Assembly (NCBI GenBank): GCA_002897615.1
Contig: BDTX01000006.1
Span: forward strand, 212,115 to 276,114
Length of the DNA: 64,000 bases
Source of the DNA: a bacterium BMS3Bbin14
Lineage (GTDB): Bacteria > Desulfobacterota > Desulfobulbia > Desulfobulbales > Desulfobulbaceae
Reading direction: 5' to 3'
The notes under the pieces: model-generated
Told to the model about the DNA's origin: nothing
What the model saw: the letters and a program-made list of their open reading frames with translations, nothing else
The model's database searches: none
Made by a program: the position numbers and the translations under genes
Shown here: one piece after another, positions 41,390-50,828 of the stretch
Numbering within the stretch: position 1 is the stretch's first letter
Layout: the number at the start of each line of letters is the position of its first letter

Positions 41390-42478
41390 ATGAATTCTCT
41401 TGTTTCATTTATCGTCGTCCTCGGCATCCTTATTTTTGTCCATGAACTGGGCCATTTTCTTGTCGCCAAGATGTTCGGGGTCAAGGTGCTCACCTTTTCC
41501 CTGGGCTTCGGGCGCAAGGTCGTGGGCAAAAAGTGGGGCGATACCGAGTATCTTATCAGCATTTTTCCGCTTGGCGGCTACGTCAAGATGTTCGGCGAAC
41601 AGCCTGATGACGAAGAAATCGACCCGGCCGAGCGGCATCGCTCCTTCTCCCATAAGCCCGTGTGGCAGCGTTTCGGGATTGTGGTCGCCGGTCCCCTTTT
41701 CAACCTGCTTTTTGCCATTCTCATTTTTTTCCTGATGTTCTCCCTGGCCGGGCTGCCCGAGCCCGTGGATACGACCCGGATCGGCCAGGTGGCTCCCGGC
41801 TCGGCGGCCCAGCGGGCCGGTCTCAAGGCCGGTGATCTGATCCTCGGCATCGACGGCCATAAAACCAGTTCCTGGCGGCAGGTCTCGAAGTTGATCAAGG
41901 AGAGCGGCGGCAAGGAAGTGCAACTGAGAGTGAAACGCCGGGGTGCCCAGCTGAACATCCGCGCCGTCCCGGCCATGGAGCAGGTGAAGAACTTGTTTGG
42001 CGAGGAGGTGGGCCGGCGCTACATGCTGGGCATCAGTCGCAGCAACCAGGTGGTCTACAGGAAGACATCCCTGGGCGAGGCGGTCAGGGCGGCCTTGATC
42101 CAGACCTGGAACCTGATCTACCTGACCATTCTGGGGATCGTCAAGATTATTGAACGGGTGGTGCCGGCCTCGGAGCTCGGCGGCCCCATCCGCATTGCCC
42201 AGATCGCCGGGGCGGAGCTGGCGGTGGGCTGGCTTAATTTTGCCTACTTCATGGGGCTGCTCAGTGTCAATCTCGGCATTTTAAATCTCCTGCCCATCCC
42301 GGTGCTGGACGGCGGACACCTGATGTTTTTGACCATTGAGGGGGTTCGCCGCCGGCCGCTCAGCGAGCGGACCATGGAGATGAGCCAGAAGGTGGGTATT
42401 TTCCTGCTCAGCTCGTTGATGATTTTTGTCTTTTACAATGATATTCTCAGGATTGTCCGGCAATGGATGGGGTCCTGA
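41390..42478 (+). CDS. rseP: Site-2 intramembrane metalloprotease RseP
   Basis: RseP (362 aa) cleaves anti-sigma factors and signal-peptide remnants in the inner membrane. The zinc motif HELGHFLVAKMFG is in the first helix at about residues 18-30. A PDZ domain is at about 120-200 (IGQVAPGSAAQRAGLKAGDL). The third metal ligand is in NLLPIPVLDGGHL near residue 300. The start is ATG 41390. It overlaps tsaB by 16 bp. Confidence 0.97.
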   Translation: MNSLVSFIVVLGILIFVHELGHFLVAKMFGVKVLTFSLGFGRKVVGKKWGDTEYLISIFPLGGYVKMFGEQPDDEEIDPAERHRSFSHKPVWQRFGIVVAGPLFNLLFAILIFFLMFSLAGLPEPVDTTRIGQVAPGSAAQRAGLKAGDLILGIDGHKTSSWRQVSKLIKESGGKEVQLRVKRRGAQLNIRAVPAMEQVKNLFGEEVGRRYMLGISRSNQVVYRKTSLGEAVRAALIQTWNLIYLTILGIVKIIERVVPASELGGPIRIAQIAGAELAVGWLNFAYFMGLLSVNLGILNLLPIPVLDGGHLMFLTIEGVRRRPLSERTMEMSQKVGIFLLSSLMIFVFYNDILRIVRQWMGS

Positions 42479-43203
42479 TATTGGCACTGGAGACCGCTAC
42501 CGGCTGCGGCGGCGTGTCTCTGACGCTTGGCGGCATGCATGGCGGCCGTCTCCTGGCCGAGTGCACCTGTCAGCCGGAGGTCTCCCATTCCCGGCGTCTG
42601 CTCGGCAGCGTGCAGTGGATTATGGCGGCGGCCGGAGTGAGCTGGAATGACCTGGACGGTATCGGCGTGAGTCTCGGCCCCGGCAGTTTTACCGGCCTGC
42701 GGATCGGCATGGCGGCGGCCAAGTCGATTGCCATGGCCGCCGGCAAGCCGCTTGTCGGGGTCCCGACCCTTGATGCCCTGGCCTTCACCTGTACCGGCAG
42801 TGACCGGCTGCTGGGCTGTTTGCTTGACGCGCGTAAGCAGGAGGTGTATGCGGGGTTTTACCGGATCGGCGCGGACGGCAATCCCCGGTCTCTCGGTGTC
42901 CCCATGGCCATCAGCCCGGCTGACCTGGCCGGGCGGATCACCGAGCCGGTTCTGCTGGCCGGACCGGGCGCCGCCGTTTACCGGGAGCTGTTCGCGGGCT
43001 TCGACAGTGTCCGTATTCTGCCGGCGCCTTTTTCTGCGCTCCGGGCCGCCACGGTCGGTTTTATTGCCGGGGACATGCTCGGCCAGGGCCGGACCATGGA
43101 CCCGGCCACGGCCGCGCCTCTTTACGTGCGGGCCTCGGAGGCGGAACTGAATTTCCTCAAGGCTGGAGGCCGGGCAGGGGAGACGGCAGGTAAAACAGGA
43201 TGA
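42463..43203 (+). CDS. tsaB: tRNA threonylcarbamoyladenosine protein TsaB
   Basis: TsaB (246 aa) is the scaffold partner of TsaD in making t6A37 of ANN-decoding tRNAs. It has the ASKHA-fold start LALETATGCGGVSLTL and the motif GVSLGPGSFTGLRIGMAAAK. It overlaps rseP by 16 bp and ispG by 4 bp, so translation is tightly coupled. Confidence 0.95.
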   Translation: MDGVLILALETATGCGGVSLTLGGMHGGRLLAECTCQPEVSHSRRLLGSVQWIMAAAGVSWNDLDGIGVSLGPGSFTGLRIGMAAAKSIAMAAGKPLVGVPTLDALAFTCTGSDRLLGCLLDARKQEVYAGFYRIGADGNPRSLGVPMAISPADLAGRITEPVLLAGPGAAVYRELFAGFDSVRILPAPFSALRAATVGFIAGDMLGQGRTMDPATAAPLYVRASEAELNFLKAGGRAGETAGKTG

Positions 43204-44297
43204 TAAAACGGAAGAAAACACGGCAGATCTGGATCGGTGAGGTGGCCATCGGCGGCGATGCTCCCATAACCGTGCAATCCATGACCAACACCGATACCCG
43301 GGATGCGGAGGCCACCATCGCCCAGATCAGAAATCTGATCGGCGCTGGCTGTGAACTGATCCGGGTGGCGGTGCCGGATATGGAGGCCGCCACGGCGATC
43401 AGGGCGATCAGGGACGGCATTACCATCCCGCTCATTGCCGATATTCATTTCGACTGGCGTCTTGGCGTGGCCGCCATGGAGAGCGGCGCCCAGGCCATCC
43501 GCATCAATCCCGGCAACCTGGGGGGGGCGGATAAGCTCAGCCGGGTCGTCGATGCGGCCAAGGCGCACCGGGTGCCGATCCGGGTGGGCGTCAATTCCGG
43601 TTCCATTGAAAAGGATCTCCTGCAACAGTATGGCTATCCGACTCCGGACAATCCCCGGTCCTTGATCGAAAGCGCCCTCAGAAACGTGGGCCTGCTTGAG
43701 GGACAGGGGTTCCGGCAGATCAAAATTTCTATTAAGTCCTCTGATACCCTCACCACCATTGCCGGCTACCGGGAGCTCTCCGCCAAGACGGATTATCCCC
43801 TTCATCTCGGCGTGACCGAGGCCGGCGGCCTGATCGCCGGCACGGTCAAATCCAGCGTCGCCCTGGGGATCCTGTTTTTCGAAGGCATCGGCGATACCTT
43901 CCGCATTTCCCTGACCCGGGACCCGGTGGAGGAGGTGCGGGTGGGCTTTGAACTGTTGCGGGCCCTGCGGATCAGGGAGAGGGGGCCGGAGATGATTTCC
44001 TGCCCCACCTGCGGCCGGACCCGGATCGATCTCTTTTCCCTGGCCGAAGCCGTGGAAAAGCATCTGCAGACCATGGAGACCAAGCTCAAAGTCGCGGTCA
44101 TGGGTTGCGTGGTCAACGGTCCCGGCGAGGCGCGGGAGGCGGATATCGGGATTGCCGGCGGCCACGGCCTGGGCATTATCTTCAAGAAAGGCAAAATTAT
44201 TAAAAAGGTCCCGGAGGACCGGCTGCTTGCTGTTTTTCTGCAGGAACTGGACAGGATGGAGCAGGAAAGCGGCGGGAAGAAGCGCCCTGCAAAATAA
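43200..44297 (+). CDS. ispG: 4-hydroxy-3-methylbut-2-enyl diphosphate synthase
   Basis: IspG (365 aa) is the [4Fe-4S] enzyme of the penultimate MEP-pathway step. Family segments are PITVQSMTNTDTRD at the start, IADIHFDWRL and INPGNLGG. The cluster cysteines lie in SCPTCGRTRIDLF and in MGCVVNGPGEA. It overlaps tsaB. A short inverted repeat (TCAGGGA...TCCCTGA) in the gap before proS has no U-tract. Confidence 0.98.
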   Translation: MIKRKKTRQIWIGEVAIGGDAPITVQSMTNTDTRDAEATIAQIRNLIGAGCELIRVAVPDMEAATAIRAIRDGITIPLIADIHFDWRLGVAAMESGAQAIRINPGNLGGADKLSRVVDAAKAHRVPIRVGVNSGSIEKDLLQQYGYPTPDNPRSLIESALRNVGLLEGQGFRQIKISIKSSDTLTTIAGYRELSAKTDYPLHLGVTEAGGLIAGTVKSSVALGILFFEGIGDTFRISLTRDPVEEVRVGFELLRALRIRERGPEMISCPTCGRTRIDLFSLAEAVEKHLQTMETKLKVAVMGCVVNGPGEAREADIGIAGGHGLGIIFKKGKIIKKVPEDRLLAVFLQELDRMEQESGGKKRPAK

Positions 44298-44377
44298 AAT
44301 ATCAGGGACAAACGGTTCCCCTGTTGCGGCGAATCATCCCTGAACCACAAACCATAAACGTAATACCTTGAGAAACC

Positions 44378-46105
44378 ATGCGATATTCACAGATGCTGTT
44401 GCCGACAACCAGGGAAACCCCGTCGGAAGCCGAGGTGGTGAGTCATCAGCTTTTGCTGCGCGGCGGCTTTATTCGTAAACTGAGCGCGGGCGTATATACA
44501 TACCTGCCCCTGGGCCTGGCGGTCATCCAGAAGGTGGCGCAGATCGTGCGCGAGGAGATGAACCGGGCCGGGGCCCAGGAACTGCTCATGCCCATGGTGC
44601 AGCCGGCTGATTTGTGGCGGGAGTCCGGCCGCTGGCAGAAGTATGGCGCCGAACTGCTGCGCTTCACCGATCGCCATGACCGCGGCTTTTGTCTGGGGCC
44701 GACCCATGAAGAGGTCATTACCGATCTGGCGCGGCGTGAGCTGCAGTCGTACCGGCAGCTGCCAAAAAATCTCTACCAGATTCAGACCAAGTTCCGCGAT
44801 GAGATCAGGCCCCGGTTCGGGCTCATGCGCGGCCGGGAATTTGTGATGAAGGACGCCTATTCCTTTGATGTCAGTGACGAGGCGGCCGGGCTGTCGTACC
44901 AGAAGATGTTTGACGCCTATCACCGTATTTTCAAGCGTTGCGGCCTGGAGTTCCGGGCGGTGGAGGCGGACACCGGCACCATCGGCGGTTCTTTTTCCCA
45001 CGAGTTCATGGTCCTGGCCCGGACCGGCGAGGACACCCTGGTCGTCTGTGAGCAGTGCAGTTACGCGGCCAATGTCGAAAAGGCCGCAATCGCCCCGCCG
45101 GAGACCGGCGCGGCCCCGCCGGCATCGGTGCGGGAGATGGCCCGGGTTTCGACGCCGGGAGTGAAAAAGGTGGAGCAGGTGGCCGGGTTCCTCGGCGTCC
45201 GGCCGGCCGACATCATCAAGACCATGATTTATCTCGTTGACGGCGACCTTGTTGCCGCGCTTGTCCGCGGTGACCGGGAAGTGCAGGCGGTCAAACTGAA
45301 AAATCTCCTGGGGGCGACCGAGGTGGAGCTGGCCGATGACAAGACGGTCTATGAAAAGACCAAACTGCCGGTGGGTTATCTCGGGCCGGTGAACCTGCCG
45401 CTGAAAGTGGTGGCGGACCAGGAGGTCATGGCGATGGTCAACTGTGTTGCCGGCGCCAATGAAAAACAGTATCACCTGACCGGGGTGCAGCCGGGCCGGG
45501 ATTTCGTGCCGTTTCTGGCCGGTGACCTGCGGCAGGTCACCGCCGGGGACCCTTGTCCCTCCTGCGGCGGCCCGGTGCAGCTGACCGAAGGCATTGAGGT
45601 CGGCCATATTTTCAAGCTGGGCACGGCTTACAGTGAGGCCATGAGCGCCACCTTCCAGGACAGTGACGGCAGCGAAAAGCATTTTGTCATGGGCTGTTAC
45701 GGCATCGGCGTCAGCCGGATCGCGGCAGCGGCCATTGAACAGAATCACGACCGGCACGGGATTATCTTTCCCCTGCCTGTCGCGCCATTCCAGGTTATCC
45801 TGCTCAACCTCGGTTTGAAAAACGAGGCAACCACCAGGGCCGCCGAACAACTCTACCACGATCTGCAGGACCGCGGGGTCGAGGTCCTCTATGACGACCG
45901 GGACGAGCGGCCCGGCTCCAAGTTCCAGGATGCCGACCTGATCGGGATTCCCTACCGGATCACGGTGGGCAGGACCTATGAAAAAGAGGGCCGGGTCGAG
46001 GTCCGCCGCCGCCGGGACGGTAATACCGAGACCATTGAATATGATCAGGCCGCGGCCACGGTGGCCGGGATGATCAACAGGGAGCTGGCCGCCATGGCCG
46101 GCTGA
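44378..46105 (+). CDS. proS: Prolyl-tRNA synthetase (bacterial type)
   Basis: ProRS (575 aa) charges tRNA-Pro. Class II motifs are present: motif 2 region [20 protein letters not shown] and motif 3 near [13 protein letters not shown]. The editing (INS) domain sits between motifs 2 and 3 (about residues 235-390), as in the long bacterial form. The C-terminal anticodon-binding domain includes [20 protein letters not shown]. It lies 12 bp before the rel homologue. Confidence 0.98.
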   Translation: MRYSQMLLPTTRETPSEAEVVSHQLLLRGGFIRKLSAGVYTYLPLGLAVIQKVAQIVREEMNRAGAQELLMPMVQPADLWRESGRWQKYGAELLRFTDRHDRGFCLGPTHEEVITDLARRELQSYRQLPKNLYQIQTKFRDEIRPRFGLMRGREFVMKDAYSFDVSDEAAGLSYQKMFDAYHRIFKRCGLEFRAVEADTGTIGGSFSHEFMVLARTGEDTLVVCEQCSYAANVEKAAIAPPETGAAPPASVREMARVSTPGVKKVEQVAGFLGVRPADIIKTMIYLVDGDLVAALVRGDREVQAVKLKNLLGATEVELADDKTVYEKTKLPVGYLGPVNLPLKVVADQEVMAMVNCVAGANEKQYHLTGVQPGRDFVPFLAGDLRQVTAGDPCPSCGGPVQLTEGIEVGHIFKLGTAYSEAMSATFQDSDGSEKHFVMGCYGIGVSRIAAAAIEQNHDRHGIIFPLPVAPFQVILLNLGLKNEATTRAAEQLYHDLQDRGVEVLYDDRDERPGSKFQDADLIGIPYRITVGRTYEKEGRVEVRRRRDGNTETIEYDQAAATVAGMINRELAAMAG

Positions 46106-46117
46106 ACGGGCAAGCAG

Positions 46118-48328
46118 GTGCCGGTCATGGTCGAAAAGCATTCTCAGGCTGCCATGCCTGATCTCCGGCGACTCCTCGCCCTGGCCTCGAGTTACCTGCA
46201 TGGTGTGGATCTGGCGCCGCTGACCAGGGCTTACGAGTTTATCCGCGACCGCCATGCCGGCCATCTCCATGTCTCCGGGGAGTCATACGTTCAGCATCTG
46301 CTTGACGTGGCCACCACCCTGGCCTCCATGAAACTTGATCTGGACAGTATCGTGGCCGGCCTCCTGCACGGTACGCTCAAGGAGGGAGTCGCCACGGTGG
46401 CGGAGCTTGAGGACCTGTTCGGCCCGGAAGTGGCCAGCATTGTCAACGGCTCGACCCGGATAACCAATGTCCCTTACAACAGCAAGCTGACCAACACCAA
46501 GCTGGCGCAGGCGGAAAACACCAGGAAGCTCTTCCTGGCCATGAGCGCCGATATCCGGGTCCTGCTGGTCAAGCTGGCCGACCGCCTGCAGGACATGGTT
46601 ACGCTCGGCTCGGCCGACGAAAAGCGGCGGCATCATGTCGCCGCTGAAACCATGGATCTCTTCGCGCCCCTGGCCGGCCGTCTCGGTATTGACTGGATGA
46701 AGCGGGAATTGGAAGATCTGGCATTCCAGTATCTGTTCCCTGCCGAGTACGCCGATATCACCGCCCGCCTGGAGAGTTCCCTGGTTCAGCGCCAGGCTTA
46801 TGTGGACGAGGTAAAGGCCATTCTCAATAAAAAGTTGAGGGCGAACAACATCAACCCCGTCCGGATTATCGGCCGGCCCAAACATCTCTATTCCATCTAT
46901 CGAAAGCTGGTGGCCCAGAATATTTCCCTGGAGCGGGTATATGACAAGGTGGCCTTCAGGATCATCGTTCACTCCGTCAAGGAATGCTATGAGGCCCTGG
47001 GTACGGTCCACGCCGACTGGCCGCCGGTCCCCGGCCGGATCAAGGACTTTATCAGTGTCCCCAAGGCAAATAATTACCAGTCTCTGCACACCACCGTGAT
47101 CGGCCCGCACGATTATTTTATCGAGATCCAGATCCGGACCGAGGACATGGACCGGGTGGCCCAGGAAGGTATTGCCGCGCACTGGGCCTACAAGGAAGGC
47201 CAGAAGATAAACGGTAAGGATGTGCGGTTGTTCAAGAGTATCAAGAGGCTGGTGCAGAACCTGCAAGAGGTTGAAGACCATCGCGAGTTTCTTGAATCGG
47301 TGCGGGGCGAGCTGTTTGAATCCGATGTCTACGCCCTTACCCCGACGGGTGAGGTCAGGGAGCTGCCGGCGGGCAGCACCCCCATTGATTTTGCCTACTC
47401 CATTCATACGGCGGTGGGCGACCATTGCAGCGGGGCCAAGGTGAACGGCCTGCTGGTCACCCTCAAGTATAAATTGCAGCATGGCGATATCGTCGAGATC
47501 ATCACCCGTAAGAATCAGCAGCCCAAGCGGGCCTGGCTGCAGATTGTCAAGACCAGCCGGGCCAGGACCAGGATTCGTCAATGGCTGCGGCGGGAAGAAA
47601 AGGAAAAGTCTTTGCACCTGGGCCGCGAGATCTGCGAACGGGAGCTGAAAAAACATGACGCCACTCTTAAAAAGCTGCTTAAAAGCGGACACCTCCGGGT
47701 GTTGCTGAAGAGCCTGAACTGCAATTCGCTTGAGGATATGCTGATCAAGGTGGGCTCCGGGGTTATCTCGGTGCCATCTTTGTTGCGGGCCCTGCAGCCG
47801 GAAGAGTTCCGCGCGGCAGAGGAAAAGCGGCGGGAAAAGGAGCTGCTTGGAAAGACGAGGCGCTCGGAGCAGAGCCTGGCCGCGGCGCCGGAAAATGAAG
47901 TCATCGATATCGACGGCATGGACGATATGCTGGTGCGGATCAGCCAGTGCTGCAAACCGGTGCCCGGTGATGATATTGTCGGCTTCATTACCACCGGCCG
48001 GGGGATTTCTATCCACAAGGTTGATTGTCCCAACCTGCGGATGACCGATCCCCAGCGCTGGATGTCTGTCACCTGGTCCGGATCAACCCGCACCCGGCAT
48101 CGTTGCAAGGTGCTGATCCGGGCGGAAAACAGGAAGAATATCCTGGCTGATATCAGCAGTACGATCAGTTTGGACGATGCGGACATCATCGAACTCAACG
48201 CCCGGACGACCGTCGATAACCTGGCTGAGTTGAGTGTGGTCCTGGAGGTTGTCGACCTCGGGCACCTGCAGCTCATCCTGCAGCATCTGCGGCAGATGCC
48301 TTCGGTTATTGAAGTGCGCAGGCGCTGA
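46118..48328 (+). CDS. RelA/SpoT-family (p)ppGpp synthetase with a degenerate hydrolase site
   Basis: A 736-aa long RSH protein with N-terminal HD domain, synthetase, TGS, zinc-finger-like (SQCCKPVPGDDIVG) and ACT regions. The synthetase looks active: GRPKHLYSIYRK, RIKD at residues 307-310 (the RxKD type of bifunctional enzymes), YQSLHTTVIGP and IQIRTEDMD. The hydrolase site is damaged. Where family members have HDxxED, this protein has H84-G-T-L-K-E, so the metal-binding Asp is Gly and the catalytic Glu-Asp pair is Lys-Glu. The later Asp (about 155, KLADRL) is kept. It may be a synthetase-only enzyme in an RxKD background. GTG 46118 is the assumed start; ATG 46127 is possible. Confidence 0.93.
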   Translation: MPVMVEKHSQAAMPDLRRLLALASSYLHGVDLAPLTRAYEFIRDRHAGHLHVSGESYVQHLLDVATTLASMKLDLDSIVAGLLHGTLKEGVATVAELEDLFGPEVASIVNGSTRITNVPYNSKLTNTKLAQAENTRKLFLAMSADIRVLLVKLADRLQDMVTLGSADEKRRHHVAAETMDLFAPLAGRLGIDWMKRELEDLAFQYLFPAEYADITARLESSLVQRQAYVDEVKAILNKKLRANNINPVRIIGRPKHLYSIYRKLVAQNISLERVYDKVAFRIIVHSVKECYEALGTVHADWPPVPGRIKDFISVPKANNYQSLHTTVIGPHDYFIEIQIRTEDMDRVAQEGIAAHWAYKEGQKINGKDVRLFKSIKRLVQNLQEVEDHREFLESVRGELFESDVYALTPTGEVRELPAGSTPIDFAYSIHTAVGDHCSGAKVNGLLVTLKYKLQHGDIVEIITRKNQQPKRAWLQIVKTSRARTRIRQWLRREEKEKSLHLGREICERELKKHDATLKKLLKSGHLRVLLKSLNCNSLEDMLIKVGSGVISVPSLLRALQPEEFRAAEEKRREKELLGKTRRSEQSLAAAPENEVIDIDGMDDMLVRISQCCKPVPGDDIVGFITTGRGISIHKVDCPNLRMTDPQRWMSVTWSGSTRTRHRCKVLIRAENRKNILADISSTISLDDADIIELNARTTVDNLAELSVVLEVVDLGHLQLILQHLRQMPSVIEVRRR

Positions 48329-48333
48329 CGAAG

Positions 48334-48780
48334 ATGGCGGCGGCCGAGTTGTGCGAAGTTTGTGGCAATGAGCTTGACAACGCGGTGGCGTGCTGTCCCT
48401 TCTGCGGGGTGAAGCGGGCCGCCACGCCCCGGCGGACCGGCGGTCCGCAATACCGGGTCGTCAACCTGGAAAAGGGGTTGCCCCTGGTTCACCAGGCATT
48501 GCTGCGGCTGCAACAGGAAATAGAATCAGCGCGTCGGCAGGGCTGCCGGGTGCTGGTGCTTATTCATGGTTACGGTTCCAGCGGCAAGGGCGGGGCCATC
48601 AAAAAAGAGGTCAGGCGGCAACTTATGTATATGCTTGATAGTCACCAGCTGAATGACGTCCTGCCGGGCGAAGAGATTGACCAGCGAACCGGTCGGGGCC
48701 GCCAGTTTCTGCGGCGTTTTCCTTTCCTGGCCGCCTATCTCAGACAGGCGAATCCCGGCGTTACGCTGGTGGTCTTCTGA
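48334..48780 (+). CDS. Zinc-ribbon protein with an Smr-like domain
   Basis: A 148-aa protein 5 bp after the rel homologue and probably co-transcribed. Residues 1-25 contain two CxxC motifs (CEVC, CPFC) typical of a small zinc ribbon. The C-terminal part reads VLVLIHGYGSSGKGGAIKKE and then FLAAYLRQANPGVTLVVF, which resembles the Smr nuclease/RNA-binding fold (IHGxG motif). The role is unknown; an RNA or ribosome connection is conceivable from the Smr family and the neighbourhood. Confidence 0.6.
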   Translation: MAAAELCEVCGNELDNAVACCPFCGVKRAATPRRTGGPQYRVVNLEKGLPLVHQALLRLQQEIESARRQGCRVLVLIHGYGSSGKGGAIKKEVRRQLMYMLDSHQLNDVLPGEEIDQRTGRGRQFLRRFPFLAAYLRQANPGVTLVVF

Positions 48781-48785
48781 TATTT

Positions 48786-48863
48786 CCCGGATCCGTGAGC
48801 GTTCGAGAACGCAGCAGATGTGCCGTTCTTGGGCGCCCCGCAGGGCGGCGCGGTGCAGGTCTT
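48786..48863 (+). mobile_element. MITE copy E, truncated and internally deleted
   Basis: The left end CCCGGATCCGTGAGCG resembles the element start. After GAGAACG the sequence jumps to CAGCAG, skipping tens of bases; the break is at a repeated AACG. It continues to GGGCGCCCCGCAGGGCGGCG and then diverges, so the right end is missing. It starts 5 bp after the zinc-ribbon/Smr gene. Confidence 0.75.
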
Positions 48864-48910
48864 AGCAAAACTCAGCTAATATATAATGCGTTTTTAAATG
48901 TCCAGGATTA

Positions 48911-48966
48911 CCGCCTCTGCGGGATGACGGATTGTTTGTTTTTTGTTCATTCCCGCAGAGGCGGGA
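48911..48966 (+). repeat. Long hairpin downstream of the rel operon
   Basis: CCGCCTCTGCGGGATGA near 48911-48927 is complementary to TCATTCCCGCAGAGGCGG near 48947-48964, with one bulge and a T-rich loop of about 20 nt. There is no U-tract after it. It could stop transcription together with Rho, protect an mRNA end, or be another small repetitive palindrome. Confidence 0.65.
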
Positions 48967-49295
48967 AGCCTGTTTGTCCGGCTGAGCTTGGTATATGAGC
49001 ATTTTCTATAAAAAGTCAACTCCCTCTCCGTGGTATTTTATGTCGCTGCCGGCAAGGCCCTATTATGGTTGAGCCGGGATCTCTTGTCATGCATGCAACA
49101 ACAGAAAACAATTGACGAAATAGAATGAACGTCTTAAGAATACTCAAATTGTGCCAAAAGTTCAAAGAGCTGCCTCTGCTGTGTTTTGTTTGATACCCTA
49201 ACTGCCATCTGCTTGGAATAGTTTTTTCGGGTGATTCCACTTCAGATTGGTAGTGAAAGGTTGAGTGTCAAGACCCCAAGGACAGGTCATCTACC
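48967..49295 (+). other. Leader region of the five-gene operon
   Basis: AT-rich spacer before the MshEN-DUF202 gene. A possible sigma70 site is TTGACG at 49112-49117, 17 bp from TAAGAA at 49135-49140. The -10 matches only three of six consensus bases, so this is weak. No reading frame in it is convincing, and the Shine-Dalgarno before ATG 49296 is poor. Confidence 0.35.
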
Positions 49296-50828
49296 ATGGA
49301 ATTGCAAGGGTTAAATAAATATGAAGCGCTGACGGCATTGTCCGAGTGCTACGGCTGCCCATGGATCGAGTATGATGAGCAGATCACCGCTCCGCTGCTT
49401 CTTCTCCTTCGGCTTGACCTGGAAGAGCTGAAAAAAGAGGGCTGGTTCCCCCGCCGGATTGAAAACGGCCGGGCCGACGTTATCGCCTCGGCCCCCAGTC
49501 CTGAGCTGGCCCAACGGATCAAAAACCTGCTGGGGTGCGAGGCTGTCGACTTCCAGGTAACGCTGCCCGACGACCTTTACCGAATTATAGAGAACAATCA
49601 GGATATCAATCCGGGATTTCCCCCCAGCGCCGGTCGAACGCCGCTGGCCAAGGTGCGAACCTATCTGGCCGAACGACGGTCGCTGTTCGCCCGCTACCGG
49701 ACCCTGTTGGCCAAGGCCCGGACAGGGCTCGCCTTTGTCCGCACCGGTTTTGCCTTTATAACCATCTCCCTGCTGTTTGTCCGGATTCTTGGTACCGGCT
49801 ATCTTCTTTTACTGGAGGTTCCCCTGCTGGTAGCCGGTACCGTCATGTTGTGTGACGGACTCAGGTGGTATTTTCCGGTCCGGAAGATTTATGCCGGTCT
49901 GCCGGTCTGTGCGACTACCGAGCCGACCGGCGGCACCAGCGTCCTCGAAGTGTACAACGAGAATGAGGCGCCTTTTTTCAAGCGCACCGGCGTTGTACTG
50001 GGCGCGGCAGAGTTGCGCGCCGGCTGGTCCAGCCTGTCACCGGTCATGCGGCGCCGCTACCTGGCCAGTGACCGGACGGATTTTGCCGAGGAAAGAACCC
50101 TGCTCGCCTGCTTCCGGACCAAAATGGCCATGGCCCGGACCGGCCTCGCCTTCACTCGCTCCGGCCTTGCTTTCCTCAGTCTCGGCTTCGGCCTCGTCCG
50201 GCATTTCCACGCCAGCCGCTGGCTGCCCTTTGACCTGGGCTTGATCGTGATCGGCGGCTTAATGGCTATCGAGGGTTTTTTCTGGTATTTCCACGGCGGC
50301 CGCCAGGCCGGAGTTGAAGGCCTGATCTCGGTAAAGAAAAAGTTCTCCATGTCCAGTATTTGGGATTCTTTCTTTCCGCATCAGCACCCTCTGCCCACCG
50401 GTACCGACGAACAGGCAAGGCCCTTGCCGGTAAAAAGTTCCTATGCCCCGGGGGTGTGGGCAACCACCGGCGTGGCCCTGGAGCGGACGGTGCTGGCTGA
50501 ACGCCGGAACGTCATGGCCCGGCTGCGGACCGTCATGGCCCGGGCCCGGACCGGCTTTGCTTTTATCCGCACCGGCCGCAGTATCTTTATGATCGGCGTG
50601 GCTTTCCTCATGTATTTTTACGGCTCCCGCGACATCGGCTGGTCCGTCTTTACTTATGCTATGATATTCATCGGTCTAATCCTGATGGCGGACGGCTTTT
50701 ATTGGGTGCTGCCGGCCGAACGGATAAAAAGTCAGTTCCCTTATTGTTACTGCGATATGGAGATTACTATTCCTGATTACGGTACCCCCGGCCGATTTTG
50801 GAAAAAAGCGGTGTTCAGCAATGAATAA
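49296..50828 (+). CDS. Membrane protein: MshEN-like domain plus three DUF202-like modules with RT heptads
   Basis: A 510-aa protein of unknown function. Residues 8-100 resemble the second half of a GspE/MshE N-terminal domain (LTALSECYGCPWIEYDEQI, then VTLPDDLYRIIEN). Three modules follow, each a run of heptads of the form xRTxLAx leading into two hydrophobic helices ending in a D/E-G-x-x-W-Y/F pattern. Arginines fall exactly seven apart: 114, 121, 128, 135, 142, 149; then 253, 260, 267, 274, 281, 288; then 397, 404, 411, 418, 425. Helix pairs are at about 150-193, 288-332 and 425-472. The pattern extends the RTxLA signature of DUF202 (YidH/VTC C-terminal) proteins. It overlaps the next gene by 8 bp. 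The substrate is unknown. Confidence 0.8.
   Translation: MELQGLNKYEALTALSECYGCPWIEYDEQITAPLLLLLRLDLEELKKEGWFPRRIENGRADVIASAPSPELAQRIKNLLGCEAVDFQVTLPDDLYRIIENNQDINPGFPPSAGRTPLAKVRTYLAERRSLFARYRTLLAKARTGLAFVRTGFAFITISLLFVRILGTGYLLLLEVPLLVAGTVMLCDGLRWYFPVRKIYAGLPVCATTEPTGGTSVLEVYNENEAPFFKRTGVVLGAAELRAGWSSLSPVMRRRYLASDRTDFAEERTLLACFRTKMAMARTGLAFTRSGLAFLSLGFGLVRHFHASRWLPFDLGLIVIGGLMAIEGFFWYFHGGRQAGVEGLISVKKKFSMSSIWDSFFPHQHPLPTGTDEQARPLPVKSSYAPGVWATTGVALERTVLAERRNVMARLRTVMARARTGFAFIRTGRSIFMIGVAFLMYFYGSRDIGWSVFTYAMIFIGLILMADGFYWVLPAERIKSQFPYCYCDMEITIPDYGTPGRFWKKAVFSNE

Noticed and set aside
48781..48870. CRISPR-like repeats from the recurring GGGCGCCCCGCAGGGCGGCG word
   Set aside because: The word recurs tens of kilobases apart inside mobile-element copies, not as regularly spaced repeats. 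No CRISPR array or cas gene is present.
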